From the NCBI GenBank assembly GCA_039720395.1, contig CM077828.1:22486717-22550716 (forward strand): a DNA stretch of 64,000 bases. The letters run 5' to 3'. The stretch is from Liquidambar formosana (Eukaryota; Streptophyta; Magnoliopsida; Saxifragales; Altingiaceae). Positions 1 through 11,800 of this stretch are shown piece after piece (the first letter of the stretch is position 1; each line of letters opens with the position of its first letter). The notes under the pieces were generated by a model, which had not been told where the DNA came from, ran no database searches, and was given only the letters and a program-made list of their open reading frames with translations. A program made the translations under genes and the position numbers.

Positions 1-804
1 GATATAAGCTGCTAAACCTGTCCAAGCCGATTGTGACATTTTTAGTACTTATTGTTTGGCGATAGGTTAGAAAATTTGCAATCCGCTATGTATGGATTGG
101 TTGATAATTTTTCTCCAAACTATTCTAAACCAACTTACGCACAGCCTAGGAAGTCTAAACGGGCCCCATAATGTTTGAGTAGGTCCATAAAAGGTTTGAG
201 AGGGTGGCAGAATTGCTGAAATTTAATGCTGAACCACTTTCACTGCAACTTGAAGGAGGCTAAATACATGCATGTATCAAAGCAGCAATTATGGCAGACA
301 AAGTTAGCTAAAATTTATGCACCATCCTCGTCACTATCACCATCATCTTCTCCGTTTAGGTAGTTGGTATTTTTTTGGGGTGAGAATTTTGGTAGTTGGT
401 ATTGATTGACTGTTGAGAGAGCCATTTTTCTGACCCAACCACCATGGCCACAAATCTTATACTCAAGGCACACCTCATGTGCCTCTTCTCATATTTATAT
501 CCATACAGGGAGAAGACACCAACCATATAAGGTTCCCCATGTGCCTCACTATTCTCATAGGGCAGTTATAATCATATGCCTTATTGTTTCAATATATATG
601 GCACATCACTATGATATACAGAGAAGGGTCCCTTTCTCAGTGTTGGACCCAATAGACAGCTAGGCAAAGTTTATTAAAGCCCAGTGTATTTAACTATCTC
701 TATTAATAAGGATTATAATCATGGTGTATGGATTGTTGCATGCAATTTCTTTTGGTTCTAAAAATCAACCAACTATAATTGATCAGATGGTTGGTGACAT
801 TACG
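1..804. other. Intergenic DNA, no gene seen
   Basis: AT-rich sequence with no coding frame that shows a recognisable domain, start context or splice sites. Short frames in the region are low-complexity or have no supporting features. No promoter can be assigned. Confidence 0.6.
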
Positions 805-892
805 ACCGGCTCTTGTAGCTTAGTGGTATCCAGATGGGATTACGGTGTAGGTAGTCAAAGAGTCGAATCCCCACCAATGGAAAAAAAATTAA
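805..892 (+). repeat. tRNA-derived SINE-like head
   Basis: The stretch carries a box-A-like motif (TAGCTTAGTGG, about 816-826) and, about 45 bases later, a box-B-like motif (GAGTCGAATCCC, about 860-871), followed closely by a short A-run (880-888). The spacing fits an internal RNA polymerase III promoter of a tRNA-derived SINE. It does not fold into a proper tRNA (no matching acceptor stem), so I do not call a tRNA gene. Target duplications were not found. Confidence 0.4.
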
Positions 893-1147
893 GAAGGAAA
901 TGGCTGGAGACTTTCTAGTCATCATAAACTTGGCATGTGGCTTGGATGTGGTCAGATTCCAATGACCTGGCAATTCCATTTTATGGTTGTTCCATGACCT
1001 ATCTCACCCAATTAAGATCTCAACTCACTACCCTAATGGGTACTCAACCCTTTTCGAAGGAAAATTTTGTATCATTTTCATAATCAATGAAGGCAATGGT
1101 TCATGTAAAATCATTTCATTTTCGTTTCTAGCTAACCATTCGTCTCA

Positions 1148-1178
<31 letters not shown>

Positions 1179-1181
1179 GGA

Positions 1182-1470
1182 GGTATTCTAATCATGCACA
1201 TCATGCGTGCCAAATTTCAAATAAATCAGATATCAAGAAGTACGTCACTCATAAAGGATCCCAAATTATAATTTTTTTTATAAAAAGAAATGTAAGTTTA
1301 CAGATCAAACGTTTCCCAACATTCGATTTATTTGAAATTTGGCATGCATAACATGCATGAATAAAGTACTTAGTCCAACGGTTGGCTTAGTGAAATATTA
1401 TTCACAAAAAAAGATATTGAGAGGTCTAAGAGTAAAAAGTTTTACATCGGGTGTAAACGGATCCCTTCTC
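1182..1470. repeat. Inverted-repeat element between (TA)n tracts
   Basis: The block lies between a (TA)n tract ending near 1178 and a second one starting near 1472. Internally, GCCAAATTTCAAATAAATC near 1209 is matched in reverse complement by the segment near 1325-1350, giving a fold-back arrangement. The part at about 1330-1430 resembles 63545-63650 at the other end of the window, so it belongs to a repeat family. Insertion between TA microsatellites recalls the Micron type of plant MITE; that assignment is inference. Confidence 0.45.
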
Positions 1471-1978
1471 ATATATATATATATGACGTGCATACGAAAA
1501 CAACATGATGGGTGATGTGTGAACTACATTTTTGTATTGATATGTGAACTACATTTTTTGTACTGTATCGATTCTACCTAACCATTCATCTCCATGCACT
1601 ACATCATTATATTTAGTATGTTGGGACTATACAACTAATAGAAAATTTAGCTAAAAATATGTTATTATGGATCTACATAGACCAGTTAAAGTTGATGAAA
1701 AATTCTAGTCGAACATTGATTTGATGAGAGAAAATATCACACTCTATTCAATGCACGCGATTAAATTACATGACATTTTGTGTACAAGACACTTGCAAAA
1801 TCCTCAATGTGTGTCTCGAGATTTGTGTAATATACTTTTGGAAAAAGAAAAGGTACCAACTCATTGATGCGCCCATAGCTCGTTGTAGCCTTTCTCTAAC
1901 ACAAATAGGAAGGCTATGTAGGTGCAGGGAGAGGGTATCATAATGCACTAGTACGTTGAATGTACTAAACTCCTTAAT

Positions 1979-2123
1979 GCTATGTTGGGATGAGAAATTT
2001 TTAGGTGAAATTTGTTTTTGAGATGAAATTTGTAAAATTTTTGTAAATAAATTCTTTATAAAAATTTTACAAATTTTATTTTAAAAACAAATTTCACCTA
2101 CAAATTTCTTATCCAAACGTAAC
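1979..2123. mobile_element. Fold-back MITE
   Basis: Two arms of roughly 60 bases are near-complementary: the left runs from GTTGGGATGAGAAATTTTTA and the right ends ...AAATTTCTTATCCAAACG. TTA-containing sequence flanks both ends (near 1974 and 2124), which would fit a Tourist-like TTA target duplication, but the exact border is uncertain. There is no coding capacity. Confidence 0.6.
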
Positions 2124-2248
2124 TTAAAAGTTTATCAATGGAGACCTAACCCGCAGGCTGGTGGCTCTGTTGGATTTAGTTGGTATGGAAAATCAGCTCC
2201 AAAGGGGACCTCAGTAGGTACCCCAAAATCAAGTATACAATGTACCAT

Positions 2249-2392
2249 AAATTTTTAGGAGATTTTTAGATTGATTGGGCTACATGGAAATAATTACAAT
2301 TGAGTGCTATTTTCTACTAACTTCTTAATAAATGATTATTAATTGTAATTATTTTTCCATAGACCGACCAATGTGAAAGTCCTCCTAAATTT
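2249..2392. mobile_element. Fold-back MITE
   Basis: The left arm (2249-2300: AAATTTTTAGGAG ... GGAAATAATTACAATT) is matched in reverse complement by the right arm (2341-2392: AATTGTAATTATTTTTCC ... CTCCTAAATTT). A related fragment (ATTGATTGGGTTACGAG followed by AATAATTACAGTTAA) lies near 4649-4680, which supports a repeat family. Non-coding. Confidence 0.6.
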
Positions 2393-2773
2393 CTTGTTTT
2401 CTCCACAATCTATATATTTTGCATTTAAGTGTTTCAAAACTGGAAGTTACTGGTTACAATGAGTTTGCAAATATTTAGAATATGCAACATTTTTGTTTGT
2501 ATAGCTTTACTCTATGCAGTGTGAGAGAGCAGTGAAGTGAATTGACTAATATAGGACAATTATAGAGTATATTTAGGATAAAAATAAATTTGCAACCACA
2601 AATTAGGTTGGAAATTTCTCTCCGAGAAAGGGGATGGGGTTGATGAATTCTGGCTTTTTAATCACGTTATAATGTTGTTTTTTGAAAAAAAAACCCTTAC
2701 AATAAAATGGAATACCGATATTAGTATTATGTCTAGTCAACCCATCAGCATTTTTTGCATCCCTTAAGACTTA

Positions 2774-2859
2774 TTTATTTGGTCGGAATTGGGTAAAATT
2801 AGAATGAAATAGAATAAGATTTCAATGATAAATGCCGTTTCCAATTCTGACCAAATAAA
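2774..2859. mobile_element. Short MITE with 19-bp terminal inverted repeats
   Basis: Terminal repeats TTTATTTGGTCGGAATTGG (2774-2792) and CCAATTCTGACCAAATAAA (2841-2859) are inverse complements with one mismatch. The 86-bp unit has no coding content. The superfamily is not decided because no clean target duplication is visible. Confidence 0.55.
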
Positions 2860-5800
2860 TTGGCACCCTAAGTGTAAAATACCGACTCCAATTTAGTTTA
2901 ATTGGATCCCATGGATTGGAAAAAGTTTATTAGGTGGAAGCATTTTATTTTTTAAACTTCAACACTCACTTACAATCCAAGTCTACAATATCTTAGAGCC
3001 CTCCTCTCATTTTCAACCTCTTGCGTGTGCGCACTCATATTCAAACCTAAATGTAAAGATACGATATCTCTGCATGCTTTGTCATCTTATTGGTTATCTC
3101 AAATTTCTCCTAAAAAATATTCAATGGGTCTTAAACGTGCAACCATACAATTTTTCCTCGTTTCATGTTCACTCAATGGAGGACACCTTTTGGAAACTTT
3201 GGACCCTTGCATTAAATTAACTCTAGTATATACCCTTCCCCCCTCTCTCTCTCTCTCTCATCATGACTATATCTATTGGATAGGATAAGCAAATAGGCGT
3301 TTGATCCCACCTTGTGATTGTGGTTCTCCCACTTATTGATATGTCTATGCACATAATGATTTATGTGGGGATGAGGTTTTTTTTGTTTGAAAAGTAGGGC
3401 ATCATGTGCCAATCAAATAGGGAAAATGAGTAATGTTCCTTGGAACATGGGGTTTGGAATGATTTTAAGATAGGTTTGTTGGTCTTGTCTAATGGAGTTC
3501 ACGCATCCACGTGATCTCTCAACTTTATGCATGTGGTGGTGCATCCATATATTGCTCAAAATCCTTCTCTACTTTGTGTCTCTCTTCTTAATATATACTA
3601 TCAGTGCACACATCACTATCACCTTTTCATTTGCGTGCGGGTAAATTCATGCATGCATGCACATACAAAAATGCACATGAATCCATTAGTGCGTGGATGC
3701 ATGCATGTAACCCACAAGTCCCCAATGATTTACATGCAGCTACAAATAGTTTTTTTTTTTTTTTTTTTGTGTGATTAATTTGGGTGTGTCTAGTCTAATT
3801 TACATGTCGAAATGGTAGCTGAGTTTCTAAAAATTATTACCAATCGCAAACTAACAACACGCATGATTTAGAGAATTAGAGACTAGGTTTTTGATTCATA
3901 AACCGTTCCGGTGTTGTACCCCAAACTTGGATTCAAAGTCTTAGAGGGTTATATGACTTATTTTCCTTCATCACTTAACCTATTAACTACTTAAAATACT
4001 TGTCTATTAATATTTTTGCTCGGCCGGTACCGGCAATGAATATATATAGAGAATTAGAGAGAGATATTCATATATGGTGGACTTAATTGTACAAATGTGT
4101 TTGTCCATATCTGGTACGCAATGTCAGCCATAAAATACCTAATACACCACTAATGTGATTGATTAATTATATATCACTTTGTTGTAGATGGAAAAAAAAT
4201 AAATTAGGTGAAGTCCATATTGTTAATTTAATTAAGGTAGGGCCAAGTATGCAAATATGTGAATTGTCACTTTCGTAGGGATATATAAATTATTATATCT
4301 GGCAAAGCGATGCAGAGATCACACTTTGAGAAGATTTTCATCACCTTTATTTTAAAAGTAAGTTTATTATGTTGTATTATTACTATTTTTATTAATAATT
4401 AATGATGTAGCCTGTGCCCTGTGGCATTGTCATACCATAATTCACCACGCAAACCTCAGCTCACAAGTCACAACATCACACAGCATGTGATATGTATCAA
4501 TAAGCTAGGATGTCATATATGCTCCTTTCTACAATGTCATTGTTGTGGGGACTCTACTCTCTCTCTCTTCTTCTTCTTCTTCTTCTTCTTCATGCATTTT
4601 TTTTTTTTTTTGGTTTTTCTTTTTGTTTTTTCATGTGGGAATTTTATATTGATTGGGTTACGAGAAAATAATTACAGTTAAATGTACCATTTCGGTATAA
4701 AAGAAAAACGTACGTTTGATATATCTGAAACCTGAATAATTAATATTTTAAACACCATTTATGGTGACATTTTATATTATTCATAGGTTTTTGAAAGACA
4801 CTATTCTTAACAATCGGTATCAACCACCAACCTCTTCTCTGGATTTACGGTACCAAGTTCCAGTTCGATTTAGTTGTGTACCACTCCCACCTTTTTAATT
4901 GATAATAAAAAATGCAAAAAAAAAAAAAAAGGGCTAAAAGAAGGGTACAAAACGCGCTAAAAATCCATTAATTTGTTGTTAACAAGCTTGTTGGCTCTTA
5001 TAATATATATATACCTACCCACATTAACTCATATAATTGAATACAAATCAATTTTTTGGGCTCAGTTGACTTATAGGCCAGGTACTATCAAACAACATAA
5101 CATTCAAACTAAGCTTATGATAGGCTCATGCAAGGGTGTTTTTATTTTTTTTATAGCCCTCCCAATATTCACAAACGGGTATCAATTTTCTTTCATGAGT
5201 TTAAATTTAAGATCACTCATTTAATAAATGAGAAGATTGACATTATACTGTCATGACATCGACGTAGGCTCATGCAAATAGAAATAGATGTAATTTGTTC
5301 AAGTATGATATAGAGTAACATAATACCATGTCTATGGTTCTCATGGATTTTGGATTTACCTGATTATATGGGTATTGGGTTTTACATGGGTATAGGGTTT
5401 TCCTGAAAAACTTTCTCGTTATTTAAAAAAAAAAAAAAAAAAACCATAAAACAGTAAATTATAATCTTTTGAATTTGGAGTTTAGATTGGTGAATTAATC
5501 ACATTATTACATTGATGTTGCCAAGACAGTGTGCCAAAGGAACACTGGTGGAGAGACTGAACAAGGCATTAAAAGGTGAGCGGTGAGATATCGGCATTAT
5601 TGGACAATGCATTAGAGAGTGGTGGGCAGCCATGTGCCCAAGGAATCTGACACAGCATTCCCAGTTCCTGATCAATTACCCCTCGAAATAATACAACCTA
5701 GATATATACTTAAAGGACAGAAGCCATAGGTACAAAACCGAACATTAGAAACTTCTCATGGAATTTCCTGGTTGATTACCAAAATGTCCTTCATCCTGTA

Positions 5801-5981
5801 TGAAAAAATTTTCTACATTTTTCAGTTGGTTCTGACTAAAATATCAATCATAATCTTGAATTAATTAAATATTGATGGTTGAAAATAGTTTAGGACTTTT
5901 TAGTCTGGGGTAATGGCCTGCATGTTTGTTGCTATGTTTACACTATTTTAAAGCATTTTAATAGTATATGAATATGAATAC

Positions 5982-6020
<39 letters not shown>

Positions 6021-7560
6021 ACTGTTCAAGTGCGGAATATTCCAAATTATTTTATTGTGAGATATTTCGGACTATCTCGTTTGATCATGGCCATCCATGG
6101 ATGACATGCTTGCATTCACGCATATGCGCGTCACTCACGAATGATCCACGAACGGCTGTGATCTTACAAAGATATCCCGTATATGGTCAAAACTTTATAT
6201 ATATATATATAATATAATATTTTATATGTGGTATCCATATAACAGTTGACCAAGTAGTAATCTGGCATAGTTATCAAAATTTTGAACATTCATTCTAAAA
6301 CCCTTTCATGACAACCACCACGAGGTTTATCACTTTACGGTATTTGTTTAGTTTTCTAAAATTACCAAGTTTTAGGAAATGAAGAACGCCAACTACAATC
6401 TAAGTGTGATTAGAACGATAATTGATTTAGAATGAATTATGTCACTACATAAGAACATATTCTTTAGTGACCCTTGGAACTTCATCATTGCTAGAGTTTT
6501 GTCTAATTTTATTGAAAATTCAGCTAATAATGCCAAAAACTCTTTCTCAAACATTGCAAAAAAGGCCAAGGAAAAATGTAGCCTATTTCCTCTAGGGAGA
6601 AGTAATGAGAGCTCCCTCTTTAATTGATCTTTTTATAGCGGCTATTGACAATAAAAAATTTGCATCTCGAAGCAACTTTTTCCCCTTTTTTTTGTCCTTT
6701 TTTTTTTTTGGTGGCTTTTTCTTATGCTCGAAAGAAATTGTTTTACCTTTATTGCTTTTCAAGATGTACTTACAAGTTTCTAACCAAACAAGACATATTG
6801 CTATTGAATCATAGATGTTGGGAACTTGGGATGGCTTCAAGAAATGCCTAACTTCCCAACTTTTTCCCCCTGTTTTTCTTGTTTTCCTCCTGAGCATACT
6901 TTTACCCTTTTGATAGCAATTGTCATATTCCAGAAATGCTTGACACAAATGTTTCTGCTTATTTTGGTCAATATATTTTTGTCTTTTAGCCATTATGCAC
7001 AAATCTCACCTAATTTCAAGCCATCCATAATGGCATCTCATCACATATATTTAAGGACATTGGGTCAAAAATTAAAACCCATGTAGGAGGCTATTATGCC
7101 CATTTCTTCCACTTATTCAATGGGTTGTTAATCTTAATCAATTTCACTTGTGCAAGTGGGCATTCAATTCATGTAGGTTCAACCACTCATTAAGGATATC
7201 CATTAATTTTTCCTTTCTGGATATGGTCACCATTATTAGGTAATGAGTACCATTTTTTTCCCCTCCATAGAGTATACATATTTTAACCATTGCTTTCTTT
7301 TAGGATGAATTATGTCAAAAAAATGATTAAAAGATCAGATAATAGAGGTCGTCAAGTCTAATTCCCTTCTTTTTTTCCTATTTTCTTAAAAAAAAATATA
7401 AAAAAAAAACTCTGAAATTCAAGTTCAACTCTACATCACCACTATGATAACATGGAGGGCAAAGATGAGAATCTAGTGAAGGGTACTTGGGTGAATTGGC
7501 ACATGACAAGTGTATGAAAAAGGGCACTTGACTTTGCAGGTGGGAGCAACGCTTTCCTTT
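2860..7560. other. Intergenic DNA, simple repeats only
   Basis: No gene recognised. It contains a CT run (3240-3260), T-runs near 3751 and 4599, an A-run near 5426 and a (TA)n tract at about 5985-6017. Possible reading frames are T-rich/Phe-rich shadows of these tracts or have no domain. Confidence 0.55.
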
Positions 7561-7584
7561 TCATCTTTCCAGGGCATAAATCCA

Positions 7585-8838
7585 CTCTATTTCCCCCCCT
7601 CTCTCTCTCTCTCTACTGACACTCTGACAAAATCACATGCCCATGCAGACACCCCTAGACCCACCTACATACTCATCCCACATGGATGCATGAGAAAGAG
7701 CCTGAAGAAAATCTGACCCACCCACTCCCACTCTCTCTCTCTCTCTCAATGTGATAATTTTACATACAAAAAATAAAATTTTTTTTGCCAACTCTGAATC
7801 TCTCACACGTAATGGTTAACACATATTCCTTCTTTTTTCATAAAACAATCTATATCCCATCTCTATAGGCCGTCTTCCTTTTTTATTCCCTGCAAAAACA
7901 TTTCTTCTTGGATCCGCGAAGATTCCCCTGCAGTTTCCATTGGTATTCATTTGTTTAGGCATTGAAGGTATACTTGCTGATAACTGTATGTCTGCATGTA
8001 TTGGGCGCGTAACCATAATGGATATTGGGTCCCCTCCTCTTTTGGTTCTTTTTTATGGTTTTTAGACAAGGCGTTGTTTGGTTTATTTTGTGAAACCCAA
8101 TAGGGTTTCTTTTATATATTGATGAATATCACCTTTGGTGATTTGGGTCTGTTTCCTTTTCTGCTTTCTATTTCTCAATGATTGTTGCAGAAATAAGGAC
8201 TCGGGCATATCTGTGGAAAATCCATGAAGGGTATTTGTGTTATGAGTGGAGAAGTTTTGTGGGTTTGGAATTGTAATTGCAAAGATGAAATATCGATTTG
8301 TTTGGGTGTTCAGAGAAGCCAAAATTTATTGTTTTTGAGCTGTAATTAGCTGGAAAAGAAGTGGGTTTTGGGAGTTTTGTGAAGTTATATAGTCATTGAA
8401 GAGGCGGTGTTTTGAATTCATGTATAATTCTGTTTTTGGAAATGCAGTATATGGAAAATGATGAATATGGAAGTTGATAAAAGCTCAATTTGTGCTTAGA
8501 TTTTGTTATATTCGAGGGGAAGGAAGAAAGAAGTGTGCTTGGGTTTAATTTCTGTGCTTAGAACCCCATGAATTGATTTTTGGTTTCAGAGAGAGAGAAG
8601 AGGATGGTATAGTCTGTAAAACCCCAAATTCTGAGTTGGGTCACCAGAGAATTTCTTAGATTCCTCATAAATTGTGCACTGGAAACACTGATTCCAACAT
8701 TGTGAAGAAGAGTTTTAGATTCAGAGTCAATGATGATGGAGCCCGAATACTATAGGGTTGGAGAGAGGAATAGAGGATGATAGAGGTTTAAGGAAGGCGA
8801 AGAGCATTTAGTTGTGTTAGTTGACAGAGGAGGTGGAG
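7585..8838 (+). promoter_or_regulatory. Probable promoter and 5' leader of the LONGIFOLIA-like gene
   Basis: This is the stretch directly upstream of the ATG at 8839. It contains two CT-rich runs (about 7597-7613 and 7733-7747), a common feature near plant transcription starts. The region after about 7800 is less AT-rich and contains several short upstream ATG frames, including a cluster at 8458-8470. No definite TATA box or start site was assigned. The leader could also contain an unseen intron. Confidence 0.35.
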
Positions 8839-11800
8839 ATGGCTGCAAAGCTTCTACATTCTTTGACAGATGACAACCCAGATTTGCACAAGCAAATTGG
8901 ATGCATGAATGGGATCTTTCAAATCTTTGATCGACACCATATCCTCACCAGCAGGCGCATTGTTGGCCACAGCCACAAGAGGCTTCCTCCAGGTAATCCC
9001 CCAAATAGATATTGCTTAATTTTCATTACTATTAGCTGTTTCAGTGATGGGTGTTCCTTACTTTGTTTAGTTTATAAAAAAATTTGTCACTTTTAAGTAC
9101 TTATTTGCTCAGTACGTATGGAATGATCTCGCGTCGATGCCCAAGAAGGTTTTGACAGTGAGTTTTACTCATTGTTAGCGTCTGAATGATTGATGCTTCT
9201 ATCAAAGGTTTTCTTCCTGTGTTCATCCTCAAAATTCTGGGAATTTGGAATCTAACTTTGATGTAGTTTTACTTACAAAAGCAACCAGTTCTCTTGAGAA
9301 AGTCCCTGTCCAGCATTTATTCATGCTATTGTTTGGAACAGATAAATGTACATATGTATATGCATATCACTGTGAGTGTGTGTATGTGTGACCAATGCTC
9401 TAACTGAATTTCTTGATTTAAGCTGTTATTTAGCTGGGCATTGATGATTGCAGATAAGTATCATATGATGCTTAGAGAAGTTTAAATTAGTTTGGGATTT
9501 TTATAGGGAAAGTGAGAAACAGTCTACTGCTAACTTTCTTAACAATATTCTTGAATGGCCATTTAGTTATGTGCCCAAAGCATAATCACAGATTTCTGAT
9601 AATATATTTCAAAATGATATTTCTCCCCCTTTTTTTTTATTTTTTTTTTAACTTTTTGAGAAGCCTTTTTCATCTTTGATGTTATGTTGTCAATTATAGA
9701 TCCAATATTCTTTCACCTCGTTGTGGGTGGGTTTGCAATATCAGAAGTGTTAAAATCATTAGTTTTATAACTTACAACATTTAATGCTTCTGTTTCTTCT
9801 ATAGGTAATTCCCACTTCAACAATGGCAGCCTGGAAACAGAATCGAATATGGTATACCATCAACGGACATCAACTGTAAGAACTCTAAATCCCAAAATTC
9901 ACCCATTTTGTCACTATTCTGTGAGCTTCAATGCCCCCACCCGAGCCTTTATTAATTTGCATTCCTGAATAGTTGGGTAACGCTTCGCGAGTTACATTAA
10001 CTATGCATGACCCAACCTTTTCATGTACATTTGAATTCATTCATGATGCCTTAATGAATATTACCCATTGTGAATTAATACGTAAAGATTGCAAAATTTC
10101 AAATGATTACACTATGACAAACATGTTCTTTTTTTATTCTTAACATCTATTAATATTCCCACTCTTAGGTTGTATAGGTGGGTTACTTCCTCTAAATCAT
10201 TCGCAAAGATATTGCCAGATTTTGTTGTTACCCCTGGGCCATGGCTGCTGGTATCCTGTATTTTAATTTTCCAATAAATCCTGAACAGAAAAATGTTTCA
10301 GCCTCTGAATTGTTTCCTAGTCTTTAATTTGTTTGCTCACCAGCTTTAAAGTGGTTTTATGTAAAAATATGATCTGAGCATGTGGAACTTGTGATTGCAG
10401 GAGATGAATTCACACAAGAATGTCAATGAGAAACAAAGAGTTTCCACAGAATCATCCAGAGCCTCTTTCTCATCTTCCTCAGGTGCATCTTCATTATCCT
10501 CTCTTGAATGTAACAAAACAGCTCAACCAGAACCCTCTTCCTTTGACCGAATGATTCTTCGTGAAACTCCATCAAGGGAACCGGTCATGAACCAATCAAG
10601 TGGCTCTCCAGGGCTGGGGCGGCAATCCCTTGATCTTCGGGATGTAGTCAAGGACTCTATGTACAGAGAAGTCCGAGGTCTATCAGTTAAAACTACAAGC
10701 AAAGAAGAAGCAGTGAGCCATGTTGTAAAGCATAGAGACTCCCCAAGGCCTTTGCAACTGTCCAAATCCGTGAATGGATCTTACAAAGTCGGGATCAATG
10801 GGAAGCAAAATTTGCCTGTTGATCTCAAAGAGTCTCTTAAAGTTCTTGCTAAACTTCAAGAAGCGCCTTGGTATTTTAATGAACCTAGAGAACTTTCAAG
10901 ATCAAGATCATCCTATGAAGCAAAAGATGGGTCTTTACTTACCATTTATAAGGACGCTCCTCGGTTTTCTTATGATGGGAGGGAAATAAATCGTTTTTCC
11001 TTTGAGTCACGCGACTCATTCAAATCCACCCCAAAGGTAAAAGAGCTACCAAGACTTTCACTGGACAGTAGAGAGGGTTCAATGCAGGGTTCCAACTCTG
11101 ATTCAAGATCAAATTCTCTTTTGAAAAATCTGCAGAACGACAGTAACAACCTTAACAATAAAGTCTCAGATCTACAGCAAACACCAGGAACTCAGAGACG
11201 GCCTGCTGGTGTTGTAGCAAAGTTGATGGGGTTGGAAGGTTTGCCGGATTCTTCCTCGGCCAGTGACAGTCAGATAGGGTTGAACAAAACCTGTCGAGTT
11301 GAAGATTGCAATCCTTTCTTGAGATCATCAAAAACACCTGATCTAAGCAGGCCCATCCGAGTTCCCAACACCCCAAGAAACTCATGGAAGGACCCAACAT
11401 CACCTCGGCGGAAAAATCCTGATCCACTCATGAAACCCGTTTCTAGTTCAAGGTTTCCAATTGAACCAGCCCCGTGGAAGCAGCTGGATGGGAGGGTTTC
11501 TCTGAAACCAGCCTCCAGGCATCTAAAAGCTCCAGCAAGGGCAACAAATTCCTTCCCTTCTGTTTACAGTGAGATTGAGAAAAGATTGAAAGATCTTGAA
11601 TTTAAGCAATCTGGAAAGGATCTCAGAGCTCTTAAACAGATACTGGAAACAATGCAGGCGAAGGGGTTCCTAGAGGCTGGTAAAGAAGAACAAGCTACAA
11701 ACTTTGGAACTTCAGCTGATTATGAACAAAAGTATACCAGCCCCGATCACAATCCAAGATTGGTAAAACAAAGAAATGCACAAAGTGATCGCATTAGTGC

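Noticed and set aside
814..871. Possible tRNA gene
   Set aside because: Only box A and box B resemble a tRNA; no acceptor or anticodon stem forms, so it is listed as SINE-like.
6592..7002. 136-codon Lys-rich frame on the minus strand
   Set aside because: Its Lys-rich part is the complement of a T-rich tract; no domain and no splice context.
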